A stretch of 64,000 nucleotides of DNA, taken from NCBI RefSeq assembly GCF_039832105.1, contig NZ_JBDOHS010000010.1:1-64000 (forward strand). Direction: 5' to 3'. Each line of letters begins with the position of its first letter. Position 1 is the stretch's first letter. Below the pieces are notes generated by a model that worked only from the letters and a program-made list of their open reading frames with translations, did not search any database and was not told where the DNA came from. The translations under genes were made by a program, and so were the position numbers. Below, piece after piece: positions 53,021-60,971 of this stretch. Origin of the DNA: Dorea_A sp016295505 (GTDB taxonomy: Bacteria > Bacillota > Clostridia > Lachnospirales > Lachnospiraceae).

Positions 53021-54028
53021 TTAATGCTTCAGACCATTAAGCCAGTCCAAAAGAGACTTGTCTTCTGTCCAGTCCTTTAGAGGCTTTTCAGGGATGATGT
53101 CCTTTCCAGATTTCATCTTATCAAGTGCCGCTTTCTTCATCTTGATGCTGGTTTTCGAGTAAATCTCAGTTACTTTTAAATCAGTATGGCCAAGAAAGTC
53201 CCTGATAAAAATCGGGTTTACGTCTGCTTCTGTTAGGTGCATGGCTTTTGTGTGGCGCATTCCATGTGGAGAAATCTTATCGATTCCACACTCATTTGCA
53301 TACTTCTTTAAAATATATGCGATACCCTGACGTGAAAGCTTTTTACCCTGTGAATTAAAGAACAACGGATGTTCAAAACTCGAAGGAGTGTCTAAACGCT
53401 GCTCTGAAAGATAATTCTTCAGAAGGACTACAGTTTTATCCATCAGCGGTACACTTCTGGTTTTTCTTCCTTTACCAGTTAACTTTACCTGAGCGGGACA
53501 ATCCAACCGCAGGTCGCCAACACATAAATCAGCGAGTTCTTGGACACGGGCACCGCTATCATATAAGAGAGTGAGCATGGCCTGGTCACGGCGCCCTTTC
53601 CTGGTTTCTGCATCTGGCATGGCTAACAGGCTTTTGGTCTCAGCCTCACTTAAGTATCCTACCTGATGCTTTTCAGCTTTTTTATACGGAATGCCCAGTA
53701 TCTGCTGGCACTGAAACATATATTCCGGAGCCTGCATCTGAATATATCGGAATAATGAATGGATAGCAGCAAGCCTTTGATTTCGGGTACTTATACTGTT
53801 ATTGCATTCCTGTTCCAGCCAGTTTAGATACTCAGTAATCCGTTCAGCAGTCAAATCGCTAACACGAAGCTTTTCAGGCTTTATCGAGAGTATATCGCGG
53901 CAGTATGTCAGCAACCGTATGTAAGTGTCTCTGTAAGAAGCAATCGTATTACTGCTCTGATTGCGCACACCGGGCAGTTCTTTCAGTAAAAAGTCACTGA
54001 GCAATCGGGGAAAATCAGTCGTCTTCAT
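53021..54028 (-). CDS. Tyrosine recombinase, third gene of trio (RitC-like)
   Basis: A 335-residue tyrosine recombinase. The active-site residues are visible: Arg in YDSGARVQEL, His-x-x-Arg in SPHGMRHTKA, His in FLGHTDLKVT and Tyr in EIYS. The N-terminal part is the SAM-like core-binding domain. It overlaps the middle gene by 14 bases. Three consecutive overlapping tyrosine recombinases in one direction are the hallmark of recombinase-in-trio (RIT) elements. Probably acts together with its two neighbours rather than alone. Confidence 0.88.
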   Translation of the reverse strand: MKTTDFPRLLSDFLLKELPGVRNQSSNTIASYRDTYIRLLTYCRDILSIKPEKLRVSDLTAERITEYLNWLEQECNNSISTRNQRLAAIHSLFRYIQMQAPEYMFQCQQILGIPYKKAEKHQVGYLSEAETKSLLAMPDAETRKGRRDQAMLTLLYDSGARVQELADLCVGDLRLDCPAQVKLTGKGRKTRSVPLMDKTVVLLKNYLSEQRLDTPSSFEHPLFFNSQGKKLSRQGIAYILKKYANECGIDKISPHGMRHTKAMHLTEADVNPIFIRDFLGHTDLKVTEIYSKTSIKMKKAALDKMKSGKDIIPEKPLKDWTEDKSLLDWLNGLKH

Positions 54029-55007
54029 ACTCTGTTTTCACCTCCAGATCCGGAATAATGTCAGCGTAAATCCGGTTGATTTGATCGACCAGGTCCGGGA
54101 ACGACTCGGCTGTAAGTTTCAGATAACGCCCGGTGGCGGAAAGGGAGGAATGCCCCAAGTAGGTCATCAATAAAGGCAGGGCAACCTGATGCGGTATGCC
54201 ATTTCTCAGCATTGCTTCCAGACTGTGCACACAGAATGTATGGCGAAGATTGTGGAGATGCGGTCCACCATCACTTTTGTTTCCGTGCATAATTCCGCAG
54301 TCGAAGAGTATATCCCGGAAGTAGTGGTTTACAGCAGTTTTTTCATAATGCCCCGTGCCGCGGCGGCTCTTAAAGAAATACTCATCAGGCACATAGACAG
54401 GATGTACTTTCCGTCCATACCATTTGATGTACTCCATTACAGAACCGCTTACCGGGATATCACGGTCCTTGTTGTTCTTCGCATTTATGACATGGAGGAT
54501 GTTTTTATCCATATCGACATCTTTCATTCGTAGTCCCAGAGTTTCTGAAATACGAAGGCCGCATCCGTACTGTACACGCAGGATTGCAGGATAAAAAATG
54601 TGTGCGTTGGATGAATGCGGATGTATGGAATCTGCGGCATTAAAAATGTCGCTTATCTGCGAGTGGGTAAAAATATACGGCTTGAAATCCTCATTTCTTT
54701 TGGTTACGATAGAGAAGTCAACCAGGTACGCAGGGATTTCGTGTCTGATCAGATATTCGGCAAAAGTACGGATCAGGATAACACGCTGTTCCTGCGTCCT
54801 CTGTTTCCAGTTTGGATCCCACTGGATAAAGGCAAGGCATAAAGCTTTAGGAAGCCCGTTGGAACAATCAAACTGCTGACTCATCCTGTCAAGGACGGAG
54901 AGAACTCGTTCCTGCTCTTCGTATTTATAGCCGAGCGTGCGCTTCTCATTAAGGAAGTTCCGTATATGTTCGGCGAGAGGACCGGTAAATGTCTTATTCT
55001 TTGACAT
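54015..55007 (-). CDS. Tyrosine recombinase, middle gene of trio (RitB-like)
   Basis: A 330-residue tyrosine recombinase. Catalytic landmarks: Arg in QYGCGLRISETL, His-x-x-Arg in HLHNLRHTFC, His in YLGHSSLSAT, Tyr in GRYLK. The start overlaps the first gene by 14 bases, and the end overlaps the third gene by 14 bases, so all three are translationally coupled. It has an intact active site. Sequence differs clearly from its neighbours, so the trio is not a recent duplication. Confidence 0.88.
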   Translation of the reverse strand: MSKNKTFTGPLAEHIRNFLNEKRTLGYKYEEQERVLSVLDRMSQQFDCSNGLPKALCLAFIQWDPNWKQRTQEQRVILIRTFAEYLIRHEIPAYLVDFSIVTKRNEDFKPYIFTHSQISDIFNAADSIHPHSSNAHIFYPAILRVQYGCGLRISETLGLRMKDVDMDKNILHVINAKNNKDRDIPVSGSVMEYIKWYGRKVHPVYVPDEYFFKSRRGTGHYEKTAVNHYFRDILFDCGIMHGNKSDGGPHLHNLRHTFCVHSLEAMLRNGIPHQVALPLLMTYLGHSSLSATGRYLKLTAESFPDLVDQINRIYADIIPDLEVKTEYEDD

Positions 55008-56232
55008 AATCCTTCACCTCCACTTCCAGGGCGCACTTGCGCAGGCCATTTATATCTACTCTGAGATAATGTTTTGCTACCTGTGGATCCGAGTGACCCA
55101 GTATATCTGAGATGGTTGATGTCTCCACGTCATTCTGAAGCAGGTTTGTTGCAAGTGAATGGCGGAGGGTATGCCAGCCATAATGCTTTGATTTATCGAT
55201 AGGAATGCCAGCCCTTTTCAAAGCCTTGTTGATGTTGTGTCGGAGTGTGCTCTTAAACGGGCTGCCCTTATAAGGTGCATTGTGCGTTACAAAAATATTT
55301 GGATAGTCCGTAACCGGCCTTCCATTTTTCAGGTAATCAATGATTGCCCACCCGGCATCATCCGGAAGCGGAAGCGAAAGAGGCTCCCGGGTTTTACTCT
55401 GGATAATCGTGATAAGCTTTTTATCCCAGTCAATGTCATTCAACGTGAGGGAAAGAATATCTCCGATTCGAAGCCCAAGCCTTGCCCCTAAAAGGATAAT
55501 GGCGTAATCCCTTTTCCCGATTGGCGTGGTGATGTCAACGCTGTTGATCAGGCGCTCAATCTGTTCCTCATTCCACACAGTGGGCAGCTTTGTGCGCAGC
55601 CTCTGCGGTGGATGCGGCAAAAACACTTCTATCGGTTTGTTTACATACTCATGTAAAAATGCATACTTGAAGTATTGCCGGAGAGCAGACAACCTTTCCG
55701 CAATCGTTACCGGAGCGAGTCCAACCATTGTTTCAGTAAAACGTGACATCAAGGCGGGGGTAATGCCATTGAGATCATGGATTCCCGCAGAATCCAAAAA
55801 CAGTATCAGGTCTTTGATAATATCCCGGCAACGCCTGTACTGATAATGGGAGCAGCCGTATTCCACTTCATACTTTAGAAACCCTTCCGTCACCTCCTTA
55901 AAGGGAATCGGCCAAACGATTTCGCCGTGGTAATCATGCCGCCGAAAAAGTGTGCCGAAGTTGAAGTATTCAGCAAGAGAGCGAATTGCACGGAAGTAAT
56001 ACATTTCATTCTTGGAATGCTCTCCGGATGTGACGAAGCCCCCGAGCTGCTTGAATTTCCAAAGAAGGAAATCCGTTCCTTTTGACTGTGAATAATCACA
56101 ATCACCTGCGTATTCCTTAAATTCCTGGAATACCTTGCGATATCTCCGCATTGAGTCTTCGGAATACTGAAGATCAACCAGTTTTTCTTCCAGCTCATTG
56201 CAAAGATCCGCGACTTTGATTTGTCTTAGCAT
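54994..56232 (-). CDS. Tyrosine recombinase, first gene of trio (RitA-like)
   Basis: A 412-residue tyrosine recombinase, longer than its neighbours because of an N-terminal extension. Arg in GARLGLRIGDIL, His-x-x-Arg in GWHTLRHSLA, His in ILGHSDPQVA and Tyr in KHYLR are present. It is the first gene of the trio on the minus strand; GGAGA stands upstream of the ATG. A TTATGAC...GTCAG imperfect palindrome lies 20-40 bases further upstream and could regulate the operon. Confidence 0.88.
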   Translation of the reverse strand: MLRQIKVADLCNELEEKLVDLQYSEDSMRRYRKVFQEFKEYAGDCDYSQSKGTDFLLWKFKQLGGFVTSGEHSKNEMYYFRAIRSLAEYFNFGTLFRRHDYHGEIVWPIPFKEVTEGFLKYEVEYGCSHYQYRRCRDIIKDLILFLDSAGIHDLNGITPALMSRFTETMVGLAPVTIAERLSALRQYFKYAFLHEYVNKPIEVFLPHPPQRLRTKLPTVWNEEQIERLINSVDITTPIGKRDYAIILLGARLGLRIGDILSLTLNDIDWDKKLITIIQSKTREPLSLPLPDDAGWAIIDYLKNGRPVTDYPNIFVTHNAPYKGSPFKSTLRHNINKALKRAGIPIDKSKHYGWHTLRHSLATNLLQNDVETSTISDILGHSDPQVAKHYLRVDINGLRKCALEVEVKDYVKE

Positions 56233-56325
56233 AACAAACCGTCTCCTTTCTGATTATGACGTATTGTCAGTTACATCAGAAAGTATCGGTTATTATGTAA
56301 AGAAAAGCCACAGAAAAAACGTTAA

Positions 56326-57279
56326 CTATGCAGACTTAAGGACATCGCTTTCCATAAGTACTTGCTTTCCATAATAATGGAGAGTCGTATCAATCTTAGT
56401 GTGACCGAGAAGTTTTTGCACCTGTTCGATCGGCATTCCTTTTTCAATTGCCATGGTCGCCATGGTACGCCGGAATTTATGAGGGTGGACATGACGCACC
56501 TGCGATTTCTGCCCCAGATTCTTCAGGAAACGTTCAACTCCGGCAATGGTAAGACGATTCCATGGAGCATGCACGCTGACGAATAGAGCGGGGTCAGAAT
56601 CTGTTCGGGTCGCAAGGTATTGCTGCAAATGAATTTTCGTTTTTGCATCAAAGTACACAGGCCGTTCTTTGTCGCCGTTTCCCAGAACAATGCATTCGCG
56701 TTCCACAAAATTAATGTCAGAGCGATTCAATTTCACCAGTTCTCCGACTCGGATACCGGTAGATGTCAGGAGGTCAATGATTGCCAGATCGCGAGGGTGC
56801 GAACATTGATCGCGCAAAAGCTCCAGCTGTTCGTCTGAGAGAGTTTCCTTGACCTGTTGTGTGGTCTTTACTTTGTGGATGCGGCGTACCGGACTTTTCA
56901 CAATATAATCTTCATCCTCCAACCAGGCAAAAAAGGAAGACATGATTCGTCGGATGTTATCAAGCGTAATTTTACTGGAATGCCTCGAATTCTGATAATT
57001 GGACAGATAAAGGCGAAGATCATTGGTCTGGATATCACAGATGTTTTTCTGGAGCGTTTTGTCCATGCGGGAAAGCGTATTATAGTAATAATCCAGCGTG
57101 TTGTCAGAACATCCCTCGATCTTTTTGGCGGCAATAAAAAGCTGAATCAGTTTTTTGTTCTGTCTGGAATCAACAGCGGGCGTATCGATAGAACAATCCG
57201 GAAGATTGCAGGTGTCAAACACCTGATTTAATACGGTTTCCAGTATTCGATTCTGATCAGGAGAAAGATGCGGCTGCAT
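56326..57279 (-). CDS. Tyrosine recombinase/integrase, separate from the trio
   Basis: A 317-residue XerC/XerD-like recombinase. Arg in TSTGIRVGEL, His-x-x-Arg in HPHKFRRTMA, His in LLGHTKIDTT and Tyr in HYYG are intact. The N-terminal domain (about 40-140) is a SAM-like fold. It sits 93 bases upstream of the trio on the same strand. Such enzymes in gut Firmicutes often drive DNA inversion or element integration; no inverted-repeat target could be assigned here. The start ATG overlaps the stop (TGATG) of a five-codon ORF that has its own AAGGGG site. Confidence 0.87.
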   Translation of the reverse strand: MQPHLSPDQNRILETVLNQVFDTCNLPDCSIDTPAVDSRQNKKLIQLFIAAKKIEGCSDNTLDYYYNTLSRMDKTLQKNICDIQTNDLRLYLSNYQNSRHSSKITLDNIRRIMSSFFAWLEDEDYIVKSPVRRIHKVKTTQQVKETLSDEQLELLRDQCSHPRDLAIIDLLTSTGIRVGELVKLNRSDINFVERECIVLGNGDKERPVYFDAKTKIHLQQYLATRTDSDPALFVSVHAPWNRLTIAGVERFLKNLGQKSQVRHVHPHKFRRTMATMAIEKGMPIEQVQKLLGHTKIDTTLHYYGKQVLMESDVLKSA

Positions 57280-57560
57280 CAGATGACAGATTTCATAAAA
57301 ACACCCCTTTTTGAATTAAGTGTAACGTTTGGTGTAGAAATGGTCAAACAGACATGTTATGATAAGGGAAATAATTGTTGAGAAAAAATATAAAAAAACT
57401 AATACTTTAAGATGAGGAATTGAAATATAACTGAGTTATAATGGATAAGATTCCATAATTATGCGATTTTTGGACGTACATGAGTTCGATAAATCGAAAT
57501 TTATTTTTTAAATTGTTATATATGGTGTTAAGATTCTGGAAGGAAGGTTGAGTACTGAAA
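57280..57560. other. Divergent intergenic region before the RiPP-like cluster
   Basis: No gene except the five-codon minus-strand ORF at 57278-57295. There are two small palindromes: TTCGATAAATCGAA (57485-57498) and CATAATTATG (57454-57463). A TATAAT is at 57437-57442 but I see no well-placed -35. The promoter of the peptide cluster is probably in this stretch, but I cannot place it. Confidence 0.4.
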
Positions 57561-57920
57561 TTGAAGAAAACATATCAAAAGCCTTTTGCAAAGATAGAAA
57601 ATAGTGAAAATCCTTTGAATAAAAATATTTGTACTAAATATAAAGTTACGAATGAAATGATTTTGCGTGAAATCGCAGGAGACTATGTGTTGATTCCGAT
57701 TGGTAAAATGGCGATAAAGCTTCACGGGATGATTTCTCTGACAGAAAGTGGAGTGTTTTTATGGAGACTACTACAGGAAGAACATACAGAAGAGGAATTA
57801 GTGGATGCAATTCTCGAGGAGTATGAAGTTGATCGGGATACAGCGCGTACAGATGTGAGAAATTTCCTTATAAAACTTTTTAATACTGGATTGATAGAAC
57901 AGGATGGAGACAAGGCGTGA
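57561..57920 (+). CDS. PqqD family protein with leader-like N-terminal extension
   Basis: A 119-residue protein. Residues about 33-119 are a PqqD/RRE domain (MILREIAGDYVLIPIG, ESGVFLWRLL), closely similar to the PqqD at 48145. The first 32 residues are extra: KKTYQKPFAKIENSE matches the start of the precursor candidate (KKYVKPDLVYENFE) at K, K, Y, K, P, E, N and E. The start is TTG 57561, with GGAAGG 13 bases upstream. PqqD domains hold a leader for the radical SAM enzyme. It is first in the cluster and overlaps the lipoprotein start. Confidence 0.83.
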   Translation: MKKTYQKPFAKIENSENPLNKNICTKYKVTNEMILREIAGDYVLIPIGKMAIKLHGMISLTESGVFLWRLLQEEHTEEELVDAILEEYEVDRDTARTDVRNFLIKLFNTGLIEQDGDKA

Positions 57921-58603
57921 TGAAAAAACAAAAAATAATTCAAATTTTTCTGATGGTTGCAGTTCTCCTTATGGTGACAGCATGTTCAGGTAAAAAAGAT
58001 ACAAAAACAACAGATGCAGAAGAAACTAAGGAGAATAAGAAGATAGAGATTAGTTTTCCTTATGCATTGGATGAAGAAAGGTTGCTTGTCAATTCATTAT
58101 TTCAATCCAGCATAGAGAATCCGGACTGTGATAATGAATATGCGGATGATATTGCATCTTTAGAGATTGTAAATCAATCAGGGAAATATCTGGAATCCGC
58201 GGAGATAACAGTACATATGAGCGATGATACAGAACTGCATATGTCTGTTGCAGATGTTCCGTCTGAACAAAAAGTATGGGTGTTTGACAATCAGAATCAG
58301 GTGCTTTCAAGTGATGCAACCTGTATTTCGATAGAATGTGATGCAAAGTATCTTGATGAAGTTCCATTAATGAAGGATCAGGTTGTTGTTGAGGTAAATG
58401 AGACAACAGTCACACTTTTGAATCAGTCAGAGGAAACTCTGAGTGGATTAACGGTCGAATGTCACTGTATTATCGATGGAGTATATTACGGTGGCTTGAC
58501 ATATAGCTATCCGGCAGAAGATATCATGCCGAATGGCAGTGTAGTAATTGAGGCAGAAGACTGCTTCTTAGGAACAGCAGATGTTGTTCGTTTATCAAAA
58601 TAA
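57920..58603 (+). CDS. Lipoprotein of unknown function in the peptide cluster
   Basis: A 227-residue lipoprotein: signal peptide with lipobox MVTAC, lipidated Cys22, then a Lys/Thr/Glu-rich linker. The mature domain has two similar-looking beta-rich halves (IVNQSGKYLESAEITVH and LLNQSEETLSGLTVE), suggesting an internal duplication. It would be anchored on the outer face of the membrane. In a peptide cluster it may give immunity, bind the product or help export. Overlaps the PqqD stop by one base (TGATG). Confidence 0.75.
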   Translation: MKKQKIIQIFLMVAVLLMVTACSGKKDTKTTDAEETKENKKIEISFPYALDEERLLVNSLFQSSIENPDCDNEYADDIASLEIVNQSGKYLESAEITVHMSDDTELHMSVADVPSEQKVWVFDNQNQVLSSDATCISIECDAKYLDEVPLMKDQVVVEVNETTVTLLNQSEETLSGLTVECHCIIDGVYYGGLTYSYPAEDIMPNGSVVIEAEDCFLGTADVVRLSK

Positions 58604-58626
58604 ATAATAAGAAAAGGAGATTGCGA

Positions 58627-58872
58627 ATGAAGAAATATGTAAAGCCGGATTTGGTATATGAGAACTTTGAGTTGTCTCATACCGTGGCAAATTGTAGTGC
58701 GGCATTGAACCATGCAGAGGCTGAAACGAATTGCTTTATTAATGACATCGAAGGGATTGATTTGGGATACACCGTTTATACAGCAGGAGCAAACTGTACA
58801 TATGGTCCGGAAGTATGGGAAGATTACTGTAAATTCACTGGAACGGATGGATATAATGTTTTTACTTCTTAA
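58627..58872 (+). CDS. Candidate RiPP precursor peptide
   Basis: An 81-residue peptide. It starts at ATG 58627, seven bases after AAGGAGA. The N-terminus KKYVKPDLVYENFELS looks like a leader. Cysteines are at 23, 36, 57 and 68, three of them in an NC pair (22-23, 35-36, 56-57), in a Gly/Asp/Tyr-rich remainder. There is no transmembrane segment. It lies between a PqqD/lipoprotein pair and an HprK-like kinase plus radical SAM enzyme, so modification such as thioether cross-linking is likely (inference). Family not recognised. Confidence 0.65.
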   Translation: MKKYVKPDLVYENFELSHTVANCSAALNHAEAETNCFINDIEGIDLGYTVYTAGANCTYGPEVWEDYCKFTGTDGYNVFTS

Positions 58873-58885
58873 GAGAGATTAGCAG

Positions 58886-59758
58886 ATGTTTTGTTACTGG
58901 TTTAAAATTGCAGGAATCATTATTGCACTCAAAACAGAAAGCCAAATAACTGTCTCGGAACGTTTTCGCCCGTTTCAATGTGAAAAAGTAAAATCATATG
59001 ATTATGAGGTGACGTTTCATCAAGTAGATCAACTTCCGGTAGTGACGGAGCCATGGAGCCATAACGAGCTGGCGTTTGATGTTGGACAAGATGCGGGCGG
59101 GCGCTATTTTCGGAGATTTCGAAATGTGAATCAGGATGGACAGATATATGCTGTGGCATCTTATGAATGGGAGAAGCGATCCATAGAAGTAAGATATCTT
59201 TCTTGTGGGAGTGAAAATCTGAATCAGAGTGATAATTGCTTTTTTCATATCGCATGGGAAACTATTTTGCAATTGGAAAAATGTATGATTCTACATGCCT
59301 GTGCAGTAGATACTCCCTATGGTGGGATTCTTTTTTCGGGAAGCTCCGGAATAGGTAAGTCTACGCAAGGCGATCTGTGGTGCCGATATGAAAATGCTTC
59401 TATTATAAACGGAGATCGTCCGATTCTTAAAAAAGAGAATGGAATCTGGTATGCATATGGAGCGCCATACGCTGGATCGTCCAGGTGTCACAAAAATGTA
59501 AGTGTACCGATTCGGGCAATTGTTATGCTGAAGCGTGGAGAAAACTCTATCGTTTATAAGCTGAATCCGGCAGAAGCATTTCGTAAAGTATATGCGGGAA
59601 TGACAATCAGTACATGGAACCCAGAGTGTGTGGAAATATCCTGTGATCTTGCGTTGAGTTTAACTTCAGAGATTTCTGTGTATGAGATGCAATGTACTCC
59701 GGATCAACAAGCAGTGGAGAGATTAAAACAGTCGTTGTTAATGGGGGCAGATATCTAA
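58886..59758 (+). CDS. HprK-like P-loop kinase of a peptide cluster
   Basis: A 290-residue protein. The C-terminal half has the HPr-kinase-like nucleotide site: LHACAV, P-loop GSSGIGKST (about 151-159) and NGDRPILKK. The N-terminal 130 residues are of unknown fold. HprK-like kinases are known partners of RiPP and exopolysaccharide clusters, where they may phosphorylate the peptide. It overlaps the radical SAM gene by one base (TAATG). Substrate is probably the adjacent precursor. Confidence 0.8.
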   Translation: MFCYWFKIAGIIIALKTESQITVSERFRPFQCEKVKSYDYEVTFHQVDQLPVVTEPWSHNELAFDVGQDAGGRYFRRFRNVNQDGQIYAVASYEWEKRSIEVRYLSCGSENLNQSDNCFFHIAWETILQLEKCMILHACAVDTPYGGILFSGSSGIGKSTQGDLWCRYENASIINGDRPILKKENGIWYAYGAPYAGSSRCHKNVSVPIRAIVMLKRGENSIVYKLNPAEAFRKVYAGMTISTWNPECVEISCDLALSLTSEISVYEMQCTPDQQAVERLKQSLLMGADI

Positions 59759-60909
59759 TGACAAGAAATGTGAAAAAGACGCTTACATTATCAGAATATA
59801 TGCTTCATAAGGCAAGTATGGCAAAAATACCTTTGAGTGGAACTTTTGAACTATCTCCAATCTGTAATTTTTCGTGCCGGATGTGTTATGTGAGAAAGAC
59901 GGCAAAGGAAGTGAGAGAACACTCAAGATCCATGATGACGTTGGAACAGTGGGTGGAGATTGCGAAGGAAGCACACGATGCAGGAATGCTGTATCTATTG
60001 CTTACAGGAGGAGAACCGCTACTTTGGCCGGATTTCTGGGTGTTGTATGAACAATTGATTCGGATGGGGTTTCTGGTATCTATTAATACGAATGGATCAC
60101 TGATAGATGAAGCCGCTCTGGAACGTTTGAAAAAGTTGCCGCCGAGAAGAGTCAATATTACATTATATGGAGCATCAGATCGCACTTATGAAAAGTTGTG
60201 CGATGCAAAAGGTGTATTTTCAAAAGTGGACCGGGCGATCACGGAATTAAAAAAGGCCGAAATTCAGGTAAAACTCAATTGCTCGCTTACTCCGGTAAAT
60301 GCAGGTGATTTGGAAGAGATGATTCAATATGCAAAAGACAGAAATTTAATTCTTGAGGTTGCACCTTATATGTTCCCGCCTGTCAGACGAGATCCTGACA
60401 TGATAGGGGTTAATGAAAGATTTACGCCGGAAGAATCTGCAAGATATCGTTTAAAAACTTATTTTCTTCAGAATGGAGAGGAACGGTGGCTGAAATATCT
60501 GGAACAGATCATAAAAGGAAGTGTTCCGCCGCCCGGACTGGATGAAAGTTGTATAGATCCGGTAGATGGAAGAATCCGATGTCGTGCGGGCAATGCTTCT
60601 TTCTGGATTACGTGGGATGGACAGATGTTGCCGTGTGGCATGGTTACAACACCAAGGATAGATGTATATGAAATGGATTTCTTATCAGCGTGGAAACAAT
60701 TGGCTGAGATATGCAGTAGTATGAAATTATCTGGTGTCTGTAGTAAATGTGAAAATCAGGAAATCTGTCATGCATGTGCGGCGATGGCGATTGCTGAAAC
60801 AGGAGATGTATCAGGAATTCCGGTATATCTGTGCAGGACAGTAAAAGAAATGAAAATATTGGCTGAAGAAATATTACAAGGAAACAATACGGTTAAACAG
60901 CAAAAATGA
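59758..60909 (+). CDS. Radical SAM/SPASM peptide maturase
   Basis: A 383-residue radical SAM enzyme. The [4Fe-4S] motif CxxxCxxC is CNFSCRMC (Cys36, 40, 43), followed by LLTGGEPLL, the SAM-binding GGE. The C-terminal SPASM-type region contains many cysteines (GNASFWITWDGQMLPCGM...CSKC...CHAC) for auxiliary clusters. It should install a radical-based cross-link or epimerisation in a peptide, probably the precursor at 58627, with the PqqD at 57561 as the recognition element. Start ATG 59758 overlaps the kinase stop; the longer frame from 59692 lies in the kinase gene. Confidence 0.88.
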   Translation: MTRNVKKTLTLSEYMLHKASMAKIPLSGTFELSPICNFSCRMCYVRKTAKEVREHSRSMMTLEQWVEIAKEAHDAGMLYLLLTGGEPLLWPDFWVLYEQLIRMGFLVSINTNGSLIDEAALERLKKLPPRRVNITLYGASDRTYEKLCDAKGVFSKVDRAITELKKAEIQVKLNCSLTPVNAGDLEEMIQYAKDRNLILEVAPYMFPPVRRDPDMIGVNERFTPEESARYRLKTYFLQNGEERWLKYLEQIIKGSVPPPGLDESCIDPVDGRIRCRAGNASFWITWDGQMLPCGMVTTPRIDVYEMDFLSAWKQLAEICSSMKLSGVCSKCENQEICHACAAMAIAETGDVSGIPVYLCRTVKEMKILAEEILQGNNTVKQQK

Positions 60910-60971
60910 TGCAGTTTTTGCTTTTAATATAGATGATAGATATGAAGAAAAAATAAATGAGGAGGTCAATT

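Larger units (their letters stand above)
53021..56232 (-). mobile_element. Recombinase-in-trio (RIT-type) element
   Basis: Three distinct tyrosine recombinase genes of 412, 330 and 335 codons are arranged in tandem with equal 14-bp overlaps. This matches the layout of RIT elements. The true ends are not defined; I could not identify a convincing pair of terminal inverted repeats. Confidence 0.75.

Noticed and set aside
52970..56345. CTGCATA-type similarity as terminal repeats of the recombinase trio
   Set aside because: The right-hand copy lies in the coding end of the fourth recombinase and the match is too short to rise above chance.
56326..57560. Invertible promoter switch controlled by the fourth recombinase
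   Set aside because: I looked for a pair of inverted repeats flanking a promoter between 57280 and 57560 and found only small palindromes.
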